The position numbers and the translations under genes are program-made. From Pseudomonadota bacterium (lineage in GTDB: Bacteria; Pseudomonadota; Alphaproteobacteria; Rhizobiales; Xanthobacteraceae): a DNA stretch of 10,163 nucleotides. The stretch lies in NCBI GenBank assembly GCA_023414975.1, contig JAEZMI010000403.1, forward strand, positions 1-10,163, in the 5' to 3' direction. Every line of letters starts with the position of its first letter. The stretch's first letter is position 1. Below, piece by piece: positions 1 to 6,070 of this stretch. The notes below the pieces were generated by a model. The model had not been told where the DNA came from and did no database searches. It worked only from the letters and a program-made list of their open reading frames with translations.

Positions 1-395
1 TGACGCTCCAGCCGCCCTCGCAGCACCCGCACGGCCTGCCGGACGCGGAGTTCGATGCGCTGTTCACCACCGACAAACCGGTGATCTTCGCCTATCACGG
101 CTATCCCTGGCTCATCCACCGCCTCGCCTATCGCCGCACCAACCACGCCAACATGCATGTGCGCGGCTATATCGAGGAAGGCTCGACCACGACGCCCTTC
201 GACATGGTGGTGCGCAACAAGCTCGACCGCTTCCACCTCGTCGACGACGTGATCGACCGGGTGCCCAAACTCGCGCGCGACGCCTATGTGCAGCAGGCGA
301 TCCGCGACAAGCTCGCCGAGCATGGCCGCCACATCCGCGCCCACGGCATCGATATGCCGGAGGTCAGGGACTGGCGCTGGCCGACGGCGAAATAG
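1..395 (+). CDS. xfp: Phosphoketolase, C-terminal part (5' end outside window)
   Basis: The window opens inside a gene read in the frame that starts at base 3. The 130 visible residues begin TLQPPSQHPHGLPDAEFDAL and contain FTTDKPVIFAYHGYPWLIH, RRTNHANMHVRGY and EEGSTTTPFDM, ending in RDWRWPTAK before a TAG stop. These are hallmark blocks of the C-terminal domain of xylulose-5-phosphate/fructose-6-phosphate phosphoketolase. That enzyme is cytosolic and thiamine-diphosphate dependent; it cleaves the sugar phosphate with inorganic phosphate to acetyl-phosphate plus glyceraldehyde-3-phosphate or erythrose-4-phosphate. The thiamine-binding domains lie upstream of the window, so substrate preference and completeness cannot be judged. 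The gene is convergent with the DUF72 gene; the 61 bp between the stops carries a half copy of a repeat also found at 4366-4456. The family call is firm; the symbol is the usual family name. Confidence 0.95.
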   Translation, partial: TLQPPSQHPHGLPDAEFDALFTTDKPVIFAYHGYPWLIHRLAYRRTNHANMHVRGYIEEGSTTTPFDMVVRNKLDRFHLVDDVIDRVPKLARDAYVQQAIRDKLAEHGRHIRAHGIDMPEVRDWRWPTAK

Positions 396-413
396 CCGCC
401 GCCGACCGCCATG

Positions 414-447
414 CGATCCCGGATCGGCCGGCCGCCGTCCGGGACGA
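414..447. repeat. Half copy of a REP-like palindromic repeat
   Basis: This sits in the 61-bp gap between two convergent genes. The 16 bases CGATCCCGGATCGGCC at 414-429 are the exact reverse complement of 4387-4402, one arm of the larger palindrome at 4366-4456, and a GCCGTCCGGGACG stretch follows. It looks like a truncated member of the same dispersed intergenic repeat. The arms can fold, so it may help end or protect the converging transcripts; that role is inference. Confidence 0.6.
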
Positions 448-456
448 GGTCTCTGC

Positions 457-1263
457 CTAAACCCGCTCGATCAACGCCATGGCCGCGGCGGGGTTCTTGG
501 CCTTGAACCCGCTGATGACGAACAGGAACACGTCGCGCGGCTTGGTCGCGGCCGCCGGCGTGAGCAGCTGGTTGGCGAGCGGGGCCGGCGTCTCGCCCTT
601 CGCCCAGGCCTTGGCGATGCCGGCCCAATGGTCGAGAGCGGTGTTTTTATACCCCAGTGCCTCATCCTCCTGCGTGCCCATGATGCGCGCATAGACGAAG
701 GGCGCGGTCACATCGGCGATTGAGGGGAATTCCGAATCCCCGGCGACGATGACGGCAACGCCGTAAGCGCGCGCCATGTCCACGAACTCCGCGCTCTTGA
801 AGCTGTCATGGCGCACCTCCACCGCGTGACGGATGTCGCGACCATCGACACGGGCCGGCAAGAGCTTGAGAAAGCCTTCGAAATCGGCCGGATCGAACTT
901 CTTGGTGGCCATGAACTGCCAGTTGATCGGCCCGAGCTTGTGCTTCAGCTCCGTCACCCCGCTGGCAAAGAACCGCTCGATGGACTCGCCGGCCTCGCTG
1001 AGCACGCGCCGATTGGTGGTGAAGCGCGGGCCTTTCAGGGCGAAGACGAAATCCTCCGGGGTCTCGTCATACCACTTGGCGAAGCTCGCCGGCTTCTGCG
1101 AACCGTAATAGGTGCCGTTGATCTCGATGGCGGTGAGCTTCGACGCCGCATATTCCAGCTCCCGCTTCTGCGCCAGGCCCTCGGGATAGAAGGCCCCGCG
1201 CCAGGGCTCGAAGGTCCAGCCGCCAACACCGATGCGGATACGGCCCGTGCTGCTCGTGCTCAT
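457..1263 (-). CDS. DUF72 (YecE-like) family protein
   Basis: The 268-residue protein has the DUF72 pattern: a first strand with IRIGVGGWTFEPWRG (residues 9-23), then EINGTYYG (47-54), a KWYDETPEDFVFALKGPRF block, HAVEVRHDSF, FVYARIMGTQE in the C-terminal half, and a closing FLFVISGFKAKNP. DUF72 proteins are soluble TIM-barrel-like proteins of unproven biochemical role, so I give no reaction. The reading frame is open back to 1326, but I place the start at 1263: a GAGG ribosome site lies just upstream of that ATG, the conserved domain begins eight residues later, and the longer form would overlap the stop of the upstream regulator by 20 bp. The Lrp/AsnC gene ends 43 bp upstream on the same strand, so the two are probably cotranscribed. 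No signal peptide or membrane segment is visible. Confidence 0.92.
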   Translation of the reverse strand: MSTSSTGRIRIGVGGWTFEPWRGAFYPEGLAQKRELEYAASKLTAIEINGTYYGSQKPASFAKWYDETPEDFVFALKGPRFTTNRRVLSEAGESIERFFASGVTELKHKLGPINWQFMATKKFDPADFEGFLKLLPARVDGRDIRHAVEVRHDSFKSAEFVDMARAYGVAVIVAGDSEFPSIADVTAPFVYARIMGTQEDEALGYKNTALDHWAGIAKAWAKGETPAPLANQLLTPAAATKPRDVFLFVISGFKAKNPAAAMALIERV

Positions 1264-1306
1264 GCGACCTCGCGTGGCGGAAAGGGCGAGCAGGATAGGC
1301 AGCGGC

Positions 1307-1792
1307 TCAGTCGATGGGAAGTCCACCGACAGGGAGCCCCTGCGCGTGCTTCACCTGACTCAGCGCGAAGCTGGATTCGATGGAGGCGACACCGTCGAGC
1401 CGCGTCAGCGTCCGCTTGAGGAAGGCCTCATAGGCCGGCAGGTCCTTGACGACGATGCGCAGCAGGTAGTCCCGCTGCCCGGTCATCAGATAGCACTCGA
1501 CGATCTCCGGCCAGCGGGCGATGGCCCTCTCGAAGCGGTCGAGCTCGTCCTCGCGCTGGCGCTCCAGCTTGATGGAGGCGAAGACGCTGATCGGCAAGCC
1601 GACCTTCTCCTGATCGACCACCGCCACATAGCGCTGGATCACGCCGGCCGCTTCGAGCTGGCGCACCCGCCGGGCGCAGGGCGATGCCGACAGCCCGACC
1701 CGCGCCGCGAGCTTCTCCATCGTGATGTGCGCGTCCTCCTGCAAGGCGGCGAGGATACGCCGATCGATCGCGTCGACGGGAGAATCTGGCAT
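1307..1792 (-). CDS. Lrp/AsnC family transcriptional regulator (MdeR-like context)
   Basis: The 161-residue protein is full length for the family. Residues 7-60 form the N-terminal winged helix-turn-helix (DAIDRRILAALQ, then the reader helix around KLAARVGLSASPCARRVRQL, then GVIQRYVAVVD). Residues about 65-145 form the RAM ligand-binding and oligomerisation domain, with ECYLMTGQRDYLLRIVVKDL as its most conserved stretch. Such proteins form dimers to octamers that bind an amino acid and bind DNA near their own promoter. This gene is divergent from the 801-residue 2-oxoacid dehydrogenase E1-like gene at 1922, the usual geometry of a local regulator and its target. The equivalent Pseudomonas putida pair is mdeR with mdeAB. 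The ATG at 1792 starts the conserved domain almost at once; its ribosome site is weak. The ligand cannot be told from sequence. Confidence 0.93.
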   Translation of the reverse strand: MPDSPVDAIDRRILAALQEDAHITMEKLAARVGLSASPCARRVRQLEAAGVIQRYVAVVDQEKVGLPISVFASIKLERQREDELDRFERAIARWPEIVECYLMTGQRDYLLRIVVKDLPAYEAFLKRTLTRLDGVASIESSFALSQVKHAQGLPVGGLPID

Positions 1793-1921
1793 GAATCACC
1801 ATGGAAAGGCGGCCGGCCGGCAGTTTGCGCTAAATTGATCGTTCAATCTGGCCATGAATGGCTGCACGGCGCAATCGGACGGCGCTAGCGTATCTCACCC
1901 AGCGTCACCGGGAGCGCGCGC
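1793..1921. promoter_or_regulatory. Divergent regulatory region between lrp-like gene and E1-like gene
   Basis: This 129-bp region must hold the promoters of both flanking genes. Two small perfect inverted repeats lie side by side: ATTGA-N4-TCAAT at 1834-1847 and GCCAT-N2-ATGGC at 1851-1862, with centres 16 bp apart. The first sits in a short AT-rich island within GC-rich DNA. Spaced, weakly palindromic, partly AT-rich sites are typical of Lrp-family operators, so these are candidate binding sites for the regulator at 1307-1792. I could not fix -35/-10 boxes on either strand with confidence. A GGGAG ribosome site at 1910-1914, seven bases before the ATG, supports the start at 1922. Confidence 0.45.
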
Positions 1922-4327
1922 ATGGCTGCCAACAAGCCGACCGCCAAAAGACCCAACGCCAAGACAGCCACCGCCGAACCCATCGCCGATCTCGCCCTGC
2001 TGGAGGAGCTGGAGCGCAAGATCCTCTGGCTGGCGACATGGACCATCCATAACGCCAATCACATCCGGCCCAATGCCGACGGGCTGAAGGTCGGCGGCCA
2101 TCAGGCCTCCTCCGCCTCGCTCGCCACCATCATGACCGCGCTCTATCTCCACGCGCTGCGGCCGCAGGACCGCGTGGCGGTGAAGCCCCATGCCAGCCCG
2201 ATCTTCCACGCCATCCAGTACCTGCTCGGCAACCAGACGCGGGCGAAGCTGGAGACGTTCCGCGGCTACAAGGGCGCGCAGTCCTATCCCTCGCGCACCA
2301 AGGACGTGGACGACGTCGATTTCTCCACCGGCTCGGTCGGCCTCGGCGTGGCGCAGACGCTGTTCGCCTCCCTCGTGCAGGATTATCTCGCCGCCAAAGG
2401 CCTCGGCCATGGGCCGGAGGGCAAGATGGTCGCGCTCGTCGGCGATGCGGAGATGGACGAGGGCAACATCTTCGAGGCGCTGCTGGAAGGCTGGAAGCAC
2501 GGCCTGCGCAACACCTGGTGGATCGTCGATTACAACCGCCAGAGCCTCGACGCCGTGGTCCGCGAGGGGCTGTGGCAGCGTTTCGAGAGCATTTTCCGCA
2601 ATTTCGGCTGGGATGTCGTCATTCTGAAGCATGGGCGCCTGCAGCAGGCCGCCTTCGCCGAACCCGGCGGGGAGAGGCTGCGCGAGTGGATCGATGCCTG
2701 CCCGAACCAGCTCTATTCGGCGCTCACCTTTCAGGGCGGCGCGGCCTGGCGCAAGCGCCTGCGCGACGAGATCGGCGACCAGGGGCCCGTCACGGCGCTG
2801 ATCGAGCGGCGCACGGATGAGGAACTCGCCGCTCTCATGGCCAATCTCGGGGGGCATGACCTGCCCTCGCTGATCGACGCCTTCGCGCAGGCGCGCACCC
2901 ATGACCGGCCGGTCTGCTTCATCGCCTACACCATCAAGGGCTTCGGCCTGCCGCTCGCCGGCCACAAGGACAACCATGCCGGCCTCATGACGCCGGCACA
3001 AATCGAGGACCTGCGCACCCGCCACCGCGTGCGCCCCGGCCATGAATGGGAGAAGTTCGAGGGGTTGACGCCGCCCGCCGCGACGCTCGACGCTTTCCTG
3101 AAGGCCGTGCCGTTCAACGCCCAGGGCCCCCGCCGGCATCAGGCGCCGCGCATCCCCGTGCCGGCGACGCTCGACGTGCCGCTCCAGCCGGCCATGTCCA
3201 CCCAGCAGGGTTTCGGCCTGCTGCTCAACGAGATCGGCAAGCAGGACAGCGCCTTCGCCGGCCGCCTCGTCACCACCTCGCCGGATGTCACGGTCTCCAC
3301 CAATCTCGGCGGCTTCGTGAACCGGCGCGGCCTGTTCGCGCGGGAGGAACTGGCCGATACCTTCAGGAAGGAACGCATCCCCTCCACCTTCAACTGGGAG
3401 TTCTCGCCCAAGGGCCAGCATCTGGAGCTCGGCATCGCCGAGATGAACCTGTTCATCATGCTCGCGGCGCTCGGCCTCTCCCATTCGCTGTTCGGCGAGC
3501 GGCTGCTGCCCATCGGCACGCTCTACGATCCCTTCATCGAGCGCGGCCTCGATGCGCTGAACTATGCCTGCTACCAGGATGCGCGCTTCATCATCGCCGC
3601 GACCCCGTCCGGCGTGACGCTGGCGCCGGAAGGCGGGGCGCACCAGTCCATCGCCACGCCGCTCATCGGCATGGCGCAGGACGGGCTGGCGAGCTTCGAG
3701 CCGGCCTTCGTCGACGAACTCGCCGTCATCCTGCGGCATGGCCTTGCCGATCTGCAGGAGGATGACGGCCAGTCGCTCTATCTGCGGCTCTCCACCCGCA
3801 GCATCGACCAGCCCGCGCGGGAGATGAGCGCGGCGCTCGCGGCCGACATCGTCAAGGGCGGCTACTGGCTGCGCCGGCCGGGGCCGAACGCGCAGGTCGT
3901 CGTCGCCTATCAGGGCGCGCTGGCGCCGGAAGCCATCGCGGCGGTGGGGCTGATGGCCGAGGACCGGCGCGATGTCGGCCTGCTCGCCATCACCTCGGCG
4001 GACCGGCTCCACGCCGGCTGGAACGCCGCGCAGCGGGCGCGCGAGAGCGGGGCCGCGACGCCGCCGAGCCATGTCGAGGCGCTGCTGGCGCAGGTGCCGG
4101 CCGGCTGCGCCCTCGTCACCGTCATCGACGGCCACCCGGCGACGCTCGGCTGGCTCGGTGCCGTCCATGGCCACCGCAGCCGCGCGCTCGGGGTCGAGAC
4201 ATTCGGCCAGACCGGCACGCTGGCCGATCTCTACCGCCATTACGGCCTCGACGCCCAAGGCATCGCCCGCGCCGCGCAGGCGGTCGCGCCGGGGCGGCCC
4301 ATACGGCACCTTCGCAGCGTCGGCTGA
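1922..4327 (+). CDS. Homodimeric 2-oxoacid dehydrogenase E1-like protein (transketolase superfamily, MdeB/AceE type)
   Basis: The 801-residue cytosolic protein has the three transketolase-superfamily domains in one chain. The pyrophosphate-binding domain carries VKPHASPIFHAIQYLLG and the thiamine-diphosphate motif, which starts GDAEMDEGN at residues 174-182 and ends at Asn205 in DYNRQSLD. The middle holds NLGGHDLPSLIDAFAQA and YTIKGFGLPLAGHKDNHAGL, blocks shared with AceE rather than with true transketolase. The pyrimidine-binding domain has GQHLELGIAEMN, whose glutamate should activate the cofactor, and TLAPEGGAHQSIATPLIGM. Homologues are often labelled transketolase, but the best fit is the E1 of pyruvate or 2-oxobutyrate dehydrogenase; P. 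putida MdeB, paired with an Lrp-type regulator, is the closest context match I know. It is shorter than E. coli AceE (887 residues) and has a short Lys/Ala-rich N-terminal tail. No E2 or E3 gene is in the window. A GGGAG site precedes the ATG. The substrate is inference. Confidence 0.85.
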   Translation: MAANKPTAKRPNAKTATAEPIADLALLEELERKILWLATWTIHNANHIRPNADGLKVGGHQASSASLATIMTALYLHALRPQDRVAVKPHASPIFHAIQYLLGNQTRAKLETFRGYKGAQSYPSRTKDVDDVDFSTGSVGLGVAQTLFASLVQDYLAAKGLGHGPEGKMVALVGDAEMDEGNIFEALLEGWKHGLRNTWWIVDYNRQSLDAVVREGLWQRFESIFRNFGWDVVILKHGRLQQAAFAEPGGERLREWIDACPNQLYSALTFQGGAAWRKRLRDEIGDQGPVTALIERRTDEELAALMANLGGHDLPSLIDAFAQARTHDRPVCFIAYTIKGFGLPLAGHKDNHAGLMTPAQIEDLRTRHRVRPGHEWEKFEGLTPPAATLDAFLKAVPFNAQGPRRHQAPRIPVPATLDVPLQPAMSTQQGFGLLLNEIGKQDSAFAGRLVTTSPDVTVSTNLGGFVNRRGLFAREELADTFRKERIPSTFNWEFSPKGQHLELGIAEMNLFIMLAALGLSHSLFGERLLPIGTLYDPFIERGLDALNYACYQDARFIIAATPSGVTLAPEGGAHQSIATPLIGMAQDGLASFEPAFVDELAVILRHGLADLQEDDGQSLYLRLSTRSIDQPAREMSAALAADIVKGGYWLRRPGPNAQVVVAYQGALAPEAIAAVGLMAEDRRDVGLLAITSADRLHAGWNAAQRARESGAATPPSHVEALLAQVPAGCALVTVIDGHPATLGWLGAVHGHRSRALGVETFGQTGTLADLYRHYGLDAQGIARAAQAVAPGRPIRHLRSVG

Positions 4328-4365
4328 AGACGAGCATCCGCCGGAGGGCGACGCCACCCCAGGGT

Positions 4366-4456
4366 CGTCATCCGGGACGGCCGAAAGGCCGATCCGGGAT
4401 CGTGATACGATTGGAGAGCGATCCCGGGTCTCCGCTGCGCTTCGGCCGGGATGACG
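4366..4456. repeat. REP/MITE-like intergenic palindrome, full copy
   Basis: The element begins CGTCATCC and ends GGATGACG, a perfect 8-bp terminal inverted repeat. An inner pair, CCGGGATCG at 4394-4402 and CGATCCCGG at 4419-4427, is also perfect. The arms between are imperfectly complementary, with GGCCGAAAGGCC on one side and CTCCGCTGCGCTTCGGCC on the other. Intergenic palindromes of this style are common in Hyphomicrobiales genomes. It lies 39 bp past the stop of the E1-like gene and could fold as a large hairpin that limits readthrough or 3' decay; that function is inference. Half of the motif recurs at 414-447. Confidence 0.75.
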
Positions 4457-4469
4457 CCGTCCATTCCGC

Positions 4470-4504
4470 AAAAGAAAGGCGCCGGCTCACGAGGGGCCGG
4501 CGCC
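4470..4504 (-). terminator. Rho-independent terminator for the formate dehydrogenase transcript
   Basis: On the minus strand a 9-bp perfect stem (GGCGCCGGC at 4478-4486 with GCCGGCGCC at 4496-4504, loop of nine) is followed by the T-rich run CTTTCTTTT, the complement of 4470-4478. It lies about 95 bases beyond the formate dehydrogenase stop on the same strand. This is a textbook intrinsic terminator, and the orientation of the T-run assigns it to the minus strand. Confidence 0.8.
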
Positions 4505-4524
4505 GCGAGGAAGTTCGGGAGCGA

Positions 4525-4585
4525 CGGCGCCGAAGGGACGGCGCCGGCGCGATTGGGAAGGGCGGCGCCGCGTCCAGCGCCGCCC
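4525..4585. repeat. Cluster of GGCGCC-centred palindromes and hairpin just after fdh
   Basis: Two copies of the self-complementary CGGCGCCG occur at 4525-4532 and 4539-4546, each inside GACGGCGCCG. A third structure is the 9-bp hairpin GGGCGGCGC (4560-4568) with GCGCCGCCC (4577-4585), which lies 14 bp past the fdh stop codon. With the terminator stem, GGCGCC occurs five times in about 92 bp. There is no T-run here, so this is not an intrinsic terminator by itself; it could stabilise the 3' end of the fdh message. No gene is visible in 4457-4599. Confidence 0.55.
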
Positions 4586-4599
4586 GTCGAGGCGGAGGG

Positions 4600-5805
4600 T
4601 CAGCCCGCTTTCTTGAACTTCGCGGCCTCTTCCGAACCGCCGGTGGCATTGCCCTTCGAATAGGAATGCGCCCCGGTGCCGGCGAGCGCGCCGCCCTGCA
4701 CGATCAGATATTCGTCGCGGATCGGCCGGCCCTCGAAGAAGCATTCGAGGATCTCGCGCGTGCCCGCCGCGTAGCGCGTCTGGGCGGTGAGCGAGGTGCC
4801 GGAAATGTGCGGCGTCATGCCGTTCCACTTCATCGTCCGCCACGGGTGATCCTGCGGCGCCGGCTGCGGGAACCACACATCGCCCGCATAGCCCGCGAGG
4901 CGCCCCCTCTCGATGGCGCGGGCGATGGCGTCACGGTCGCACAGCTTGCCGCGCGCGGTGTTGACGATGTAGGCGCCGCGCTTGAACAGCTTCAGCGTCT
5001 CGTCATTGATCATGTGCTCGGTTTCGGGATGCAGCGGGCAGTTGAGCGTGACCACGTCGCAATGCGGGTACATCTCCTCGCGCGTGGCATGGAAGGTCAG
5101 GTTCAGCTCCCTCTCCACCGCTTCCGGCAGGCGGTGCCGGTCGGTGTAGTGCAGCTTCACGTCGAAGGGCGCGAGGCGGCGCAGCACGGCGAGGCCGATG
5201 CGGCCGGCGGCGACGGTGCCGACGCTCATCGCCTCCAGATCATAGGAATGCGCCACGCAATCGGCGATGTTCCAGCCGCCCTGGCGGGCCCAGTCGTGCG
5301 AGGGAATGTAGTTGCGCACCAGGCCGAGGATCATCATCACCACATGCTCGGCGACGCTGATCGAGTTGCAGTAGGTGACTTCCGCGACGGTGATGTTGCG
5401 GTCGATCGCCGCCTGCAGGTCGACATGGTCCGACCCGATGCCGGCGGTGAGCGCGAGCTTGAGGTTCTTCGCCTTGGCGATGCGCTCGGGCGTGAGATAG
5501 GCCGGCCAGAAGGGCTGGGAGATCACCACGTCGGCGTCGACCAGTTCCTTCTCGAACACGGAGTTGGGGCCGTCCTTGTCGGAGGTCACGACCAGCGTGT
5601 GGCCCTGCGATTCCAGATACTTGCGCAGGCCCAGCTCGCCGGAGACCGAGCCGAGCAGCGTGCCGGGCGTGAAGTCGATCGCCTTCGGCGTGGGCAGCGT
5701 CTGGCCGCCCGGATAATGGTCGATTTTCGGCAGGTCGTCGCGGGCATAGGTCGTGGGGTAGCCGTCGATCGGATCATCGTAAAGAACGCACAGAACCTTC
5801 GCCAT
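4600..5805 (-). CDS. fdh: NAD-dependent formate dehydrogenase
   Basis: The 401-residue protein oxidises formate to CO2 with reduction of NAD+ in the cytosol, as a metal-free homodimer of the D-2-hydroxyacid dehydrogenase superfamily. It resembles the Pseudomonas sp. 101 enzyme almost end to end, starting MAKVLCVLYDDPIDGYP and ending NATGGSEEAAKFKKAG. Key residues are present, counting the Met: Asn147 (YCNS) and Arg285 (TARGK) for formate, Gln314 (FPQPAP) and His333 (TPHISG) for catalysis, the nucleotide-binding loop AAGRIG at 199-204, and Asp222 (YTDRHR), which selects NAD over NADP. The frame is open to 5850, but the ATG at 5805 has a strong GGAGAGGAG ribosome site and matches the family's N-terminus. 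A terminator lies at 4470-4504. A LysR regulator is encoded upstream on the same strand. This enzyme usually serves methylotrophs or formate-using autotrophs as an NADH source. Confidence 0.98.
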   Translation of the reverse strand: MAKVLCVLYDDPIDGYPTTYARDDLPKIDHYPGGQTLPTPKAIDFTPGTLLGSVSGELGLRKYLESQGHTLVVTSDKDGPNSVFEKELVDADVVISQPFWPAYLTPERIAKAKNLKLALTAGIGSDHVDLQAAIDRNITVAEVTYCNSISVAEHVVMMILGLVRNYIPSHDWARQGGWNIADCVAHSYDLEAMSVGTVAAGRIGLAVLRRLAPFDVKLHYTDRHRLPEAVERELNLTFHATREEMYPHCDVVTLNCPLHPETEHMINDETLKLFKRGAYIVNTARGKLCDRDAIARAIERGRLAGYAGDVWFPQPAPQDHPWRTMKWNGMTPHISGTSLTAQTRYAAGTREILECFFEGRPIRDEYLIVQGGALAGTGAHSYSKGNATGGSEEAAKFKKAG

Positions 5806-5828
5806 GGGGGCGTCTCCTCTCCTTCGGG

Positions 5829-5972
5829 TCAGTGGGGACGGTTCCGCCATGCGCAGGGCAGAGCGTTGAAGCCAAGGGCAGGCTCAGCTGCCGGCAGGCC
5901 CTCCAGTCTGATGCCGGAGCGGAACGCCAGGCGGCGGGCATCCTCCACATCGGCCGGGCGGATTTGGCTCAC
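5829..5972 (-). CDS. Possible small ORF (47 codons) immediately upstream of fdh
   Basis: A GTG at 5972 opens a frame that begins VSQIRPADVEDARRLAFRS, continues through GLPAAEPALGFNALPCAW, and stops with TGA 23 bp before the fdh ATG. The composition looks protein-like, with an amphipathic first half, no long repeats, and third positions mostly but not uniformly G or C. I do not recognise the family. The frame is closed by a TAA a short way upstream, so this could be a real leader peptide or small protein, the tail of a decayed gene, or chance in GC-rich DNA. The GGGG run just before the GTG is a poor ribosome site, so support is weak. Confidence 0.3.
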   Translation of the reverse strand: MSQIRPADVEDARRLAFRSGIRLEGLPAAEPALGFNALPCAWRNRPH

Positions 5973-6008
5973 CGCCCCGAACCGATGAGGCGAGACTGCC
6001 CGCCGGGA

Positions 6009-6036
6009 CGCTTAGGCGCAAATTGAAAGGAAGCAA
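6009..6036 (-). promoter_or_regulatory. Weak sigma70-like promoter candidate for fdh
   Basis: On the minus strand TTGCTT (complement of 6031-6036) is followed after 16 bp by TAAGCG (complement of 6009-6014). This is the most promoter-like pair I found in the 261-bp gap between lysR and fdh, and it lies in its AT-richest part. It would give a leader of roughly 200 bases that includes the small ORF at 5829-5972. The -10 match is poor. Confidence 0.25.
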
Positions 6037-6042
6037 CGATTG

Positions 6043-6070
6043 ATAGACGGCGCCGATGAAGAGTGTCTAT
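6043..6070. repeat. Inverted repeat ATAGAC/GTCTAT at the lysR stop codon
   Basis: ATAGAC at 6043-6048 is the exact reverse complement of GTCTAT at 6065-6070, with a 16-base gap that contains GGCGCC. The second arm spans the stop codon of lysR (6067-6069). Imperfect complementarity continues outward (GATTG against CAAATC). No T-run follows, so it is either a weak hairpin at the end of lysR or a protein-binding dyad upstream of fdh. Confidence 0.35.

Noticed and set aside
1264..1326. A longer N-terminus for the DUF72 protein
   Set aside because: It would overlap the regulator's stop; the conserved fold and a GAGG site support the start at 1263.
1811..1820. GGCCGGCCGG palindrome as an operator
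   Set aside because: Short all-GC palindromes are expected by chance at this base composition; the AT-rich dyad at 1834-1847 is the better candidate.
1895..4471. An 858-codon open frame on the minus strand, opposite the E1-like gene
   Set aside because: It is the antisense shadow of a high-GC gene: Arg/Glu/Ala/Gly-rich, no recognisable domain, while the plus strand carries clear catalytic motifs.
4402..5988. A 528-codon plus-strand open frame opposite formate dehydrogenase
   Set aside because: It is low-complexity Arg/Ala/Val/His text with no domain, and it spans the terminator and repeats; the minus strand encodes a near-perfect formate dehydrogenase.
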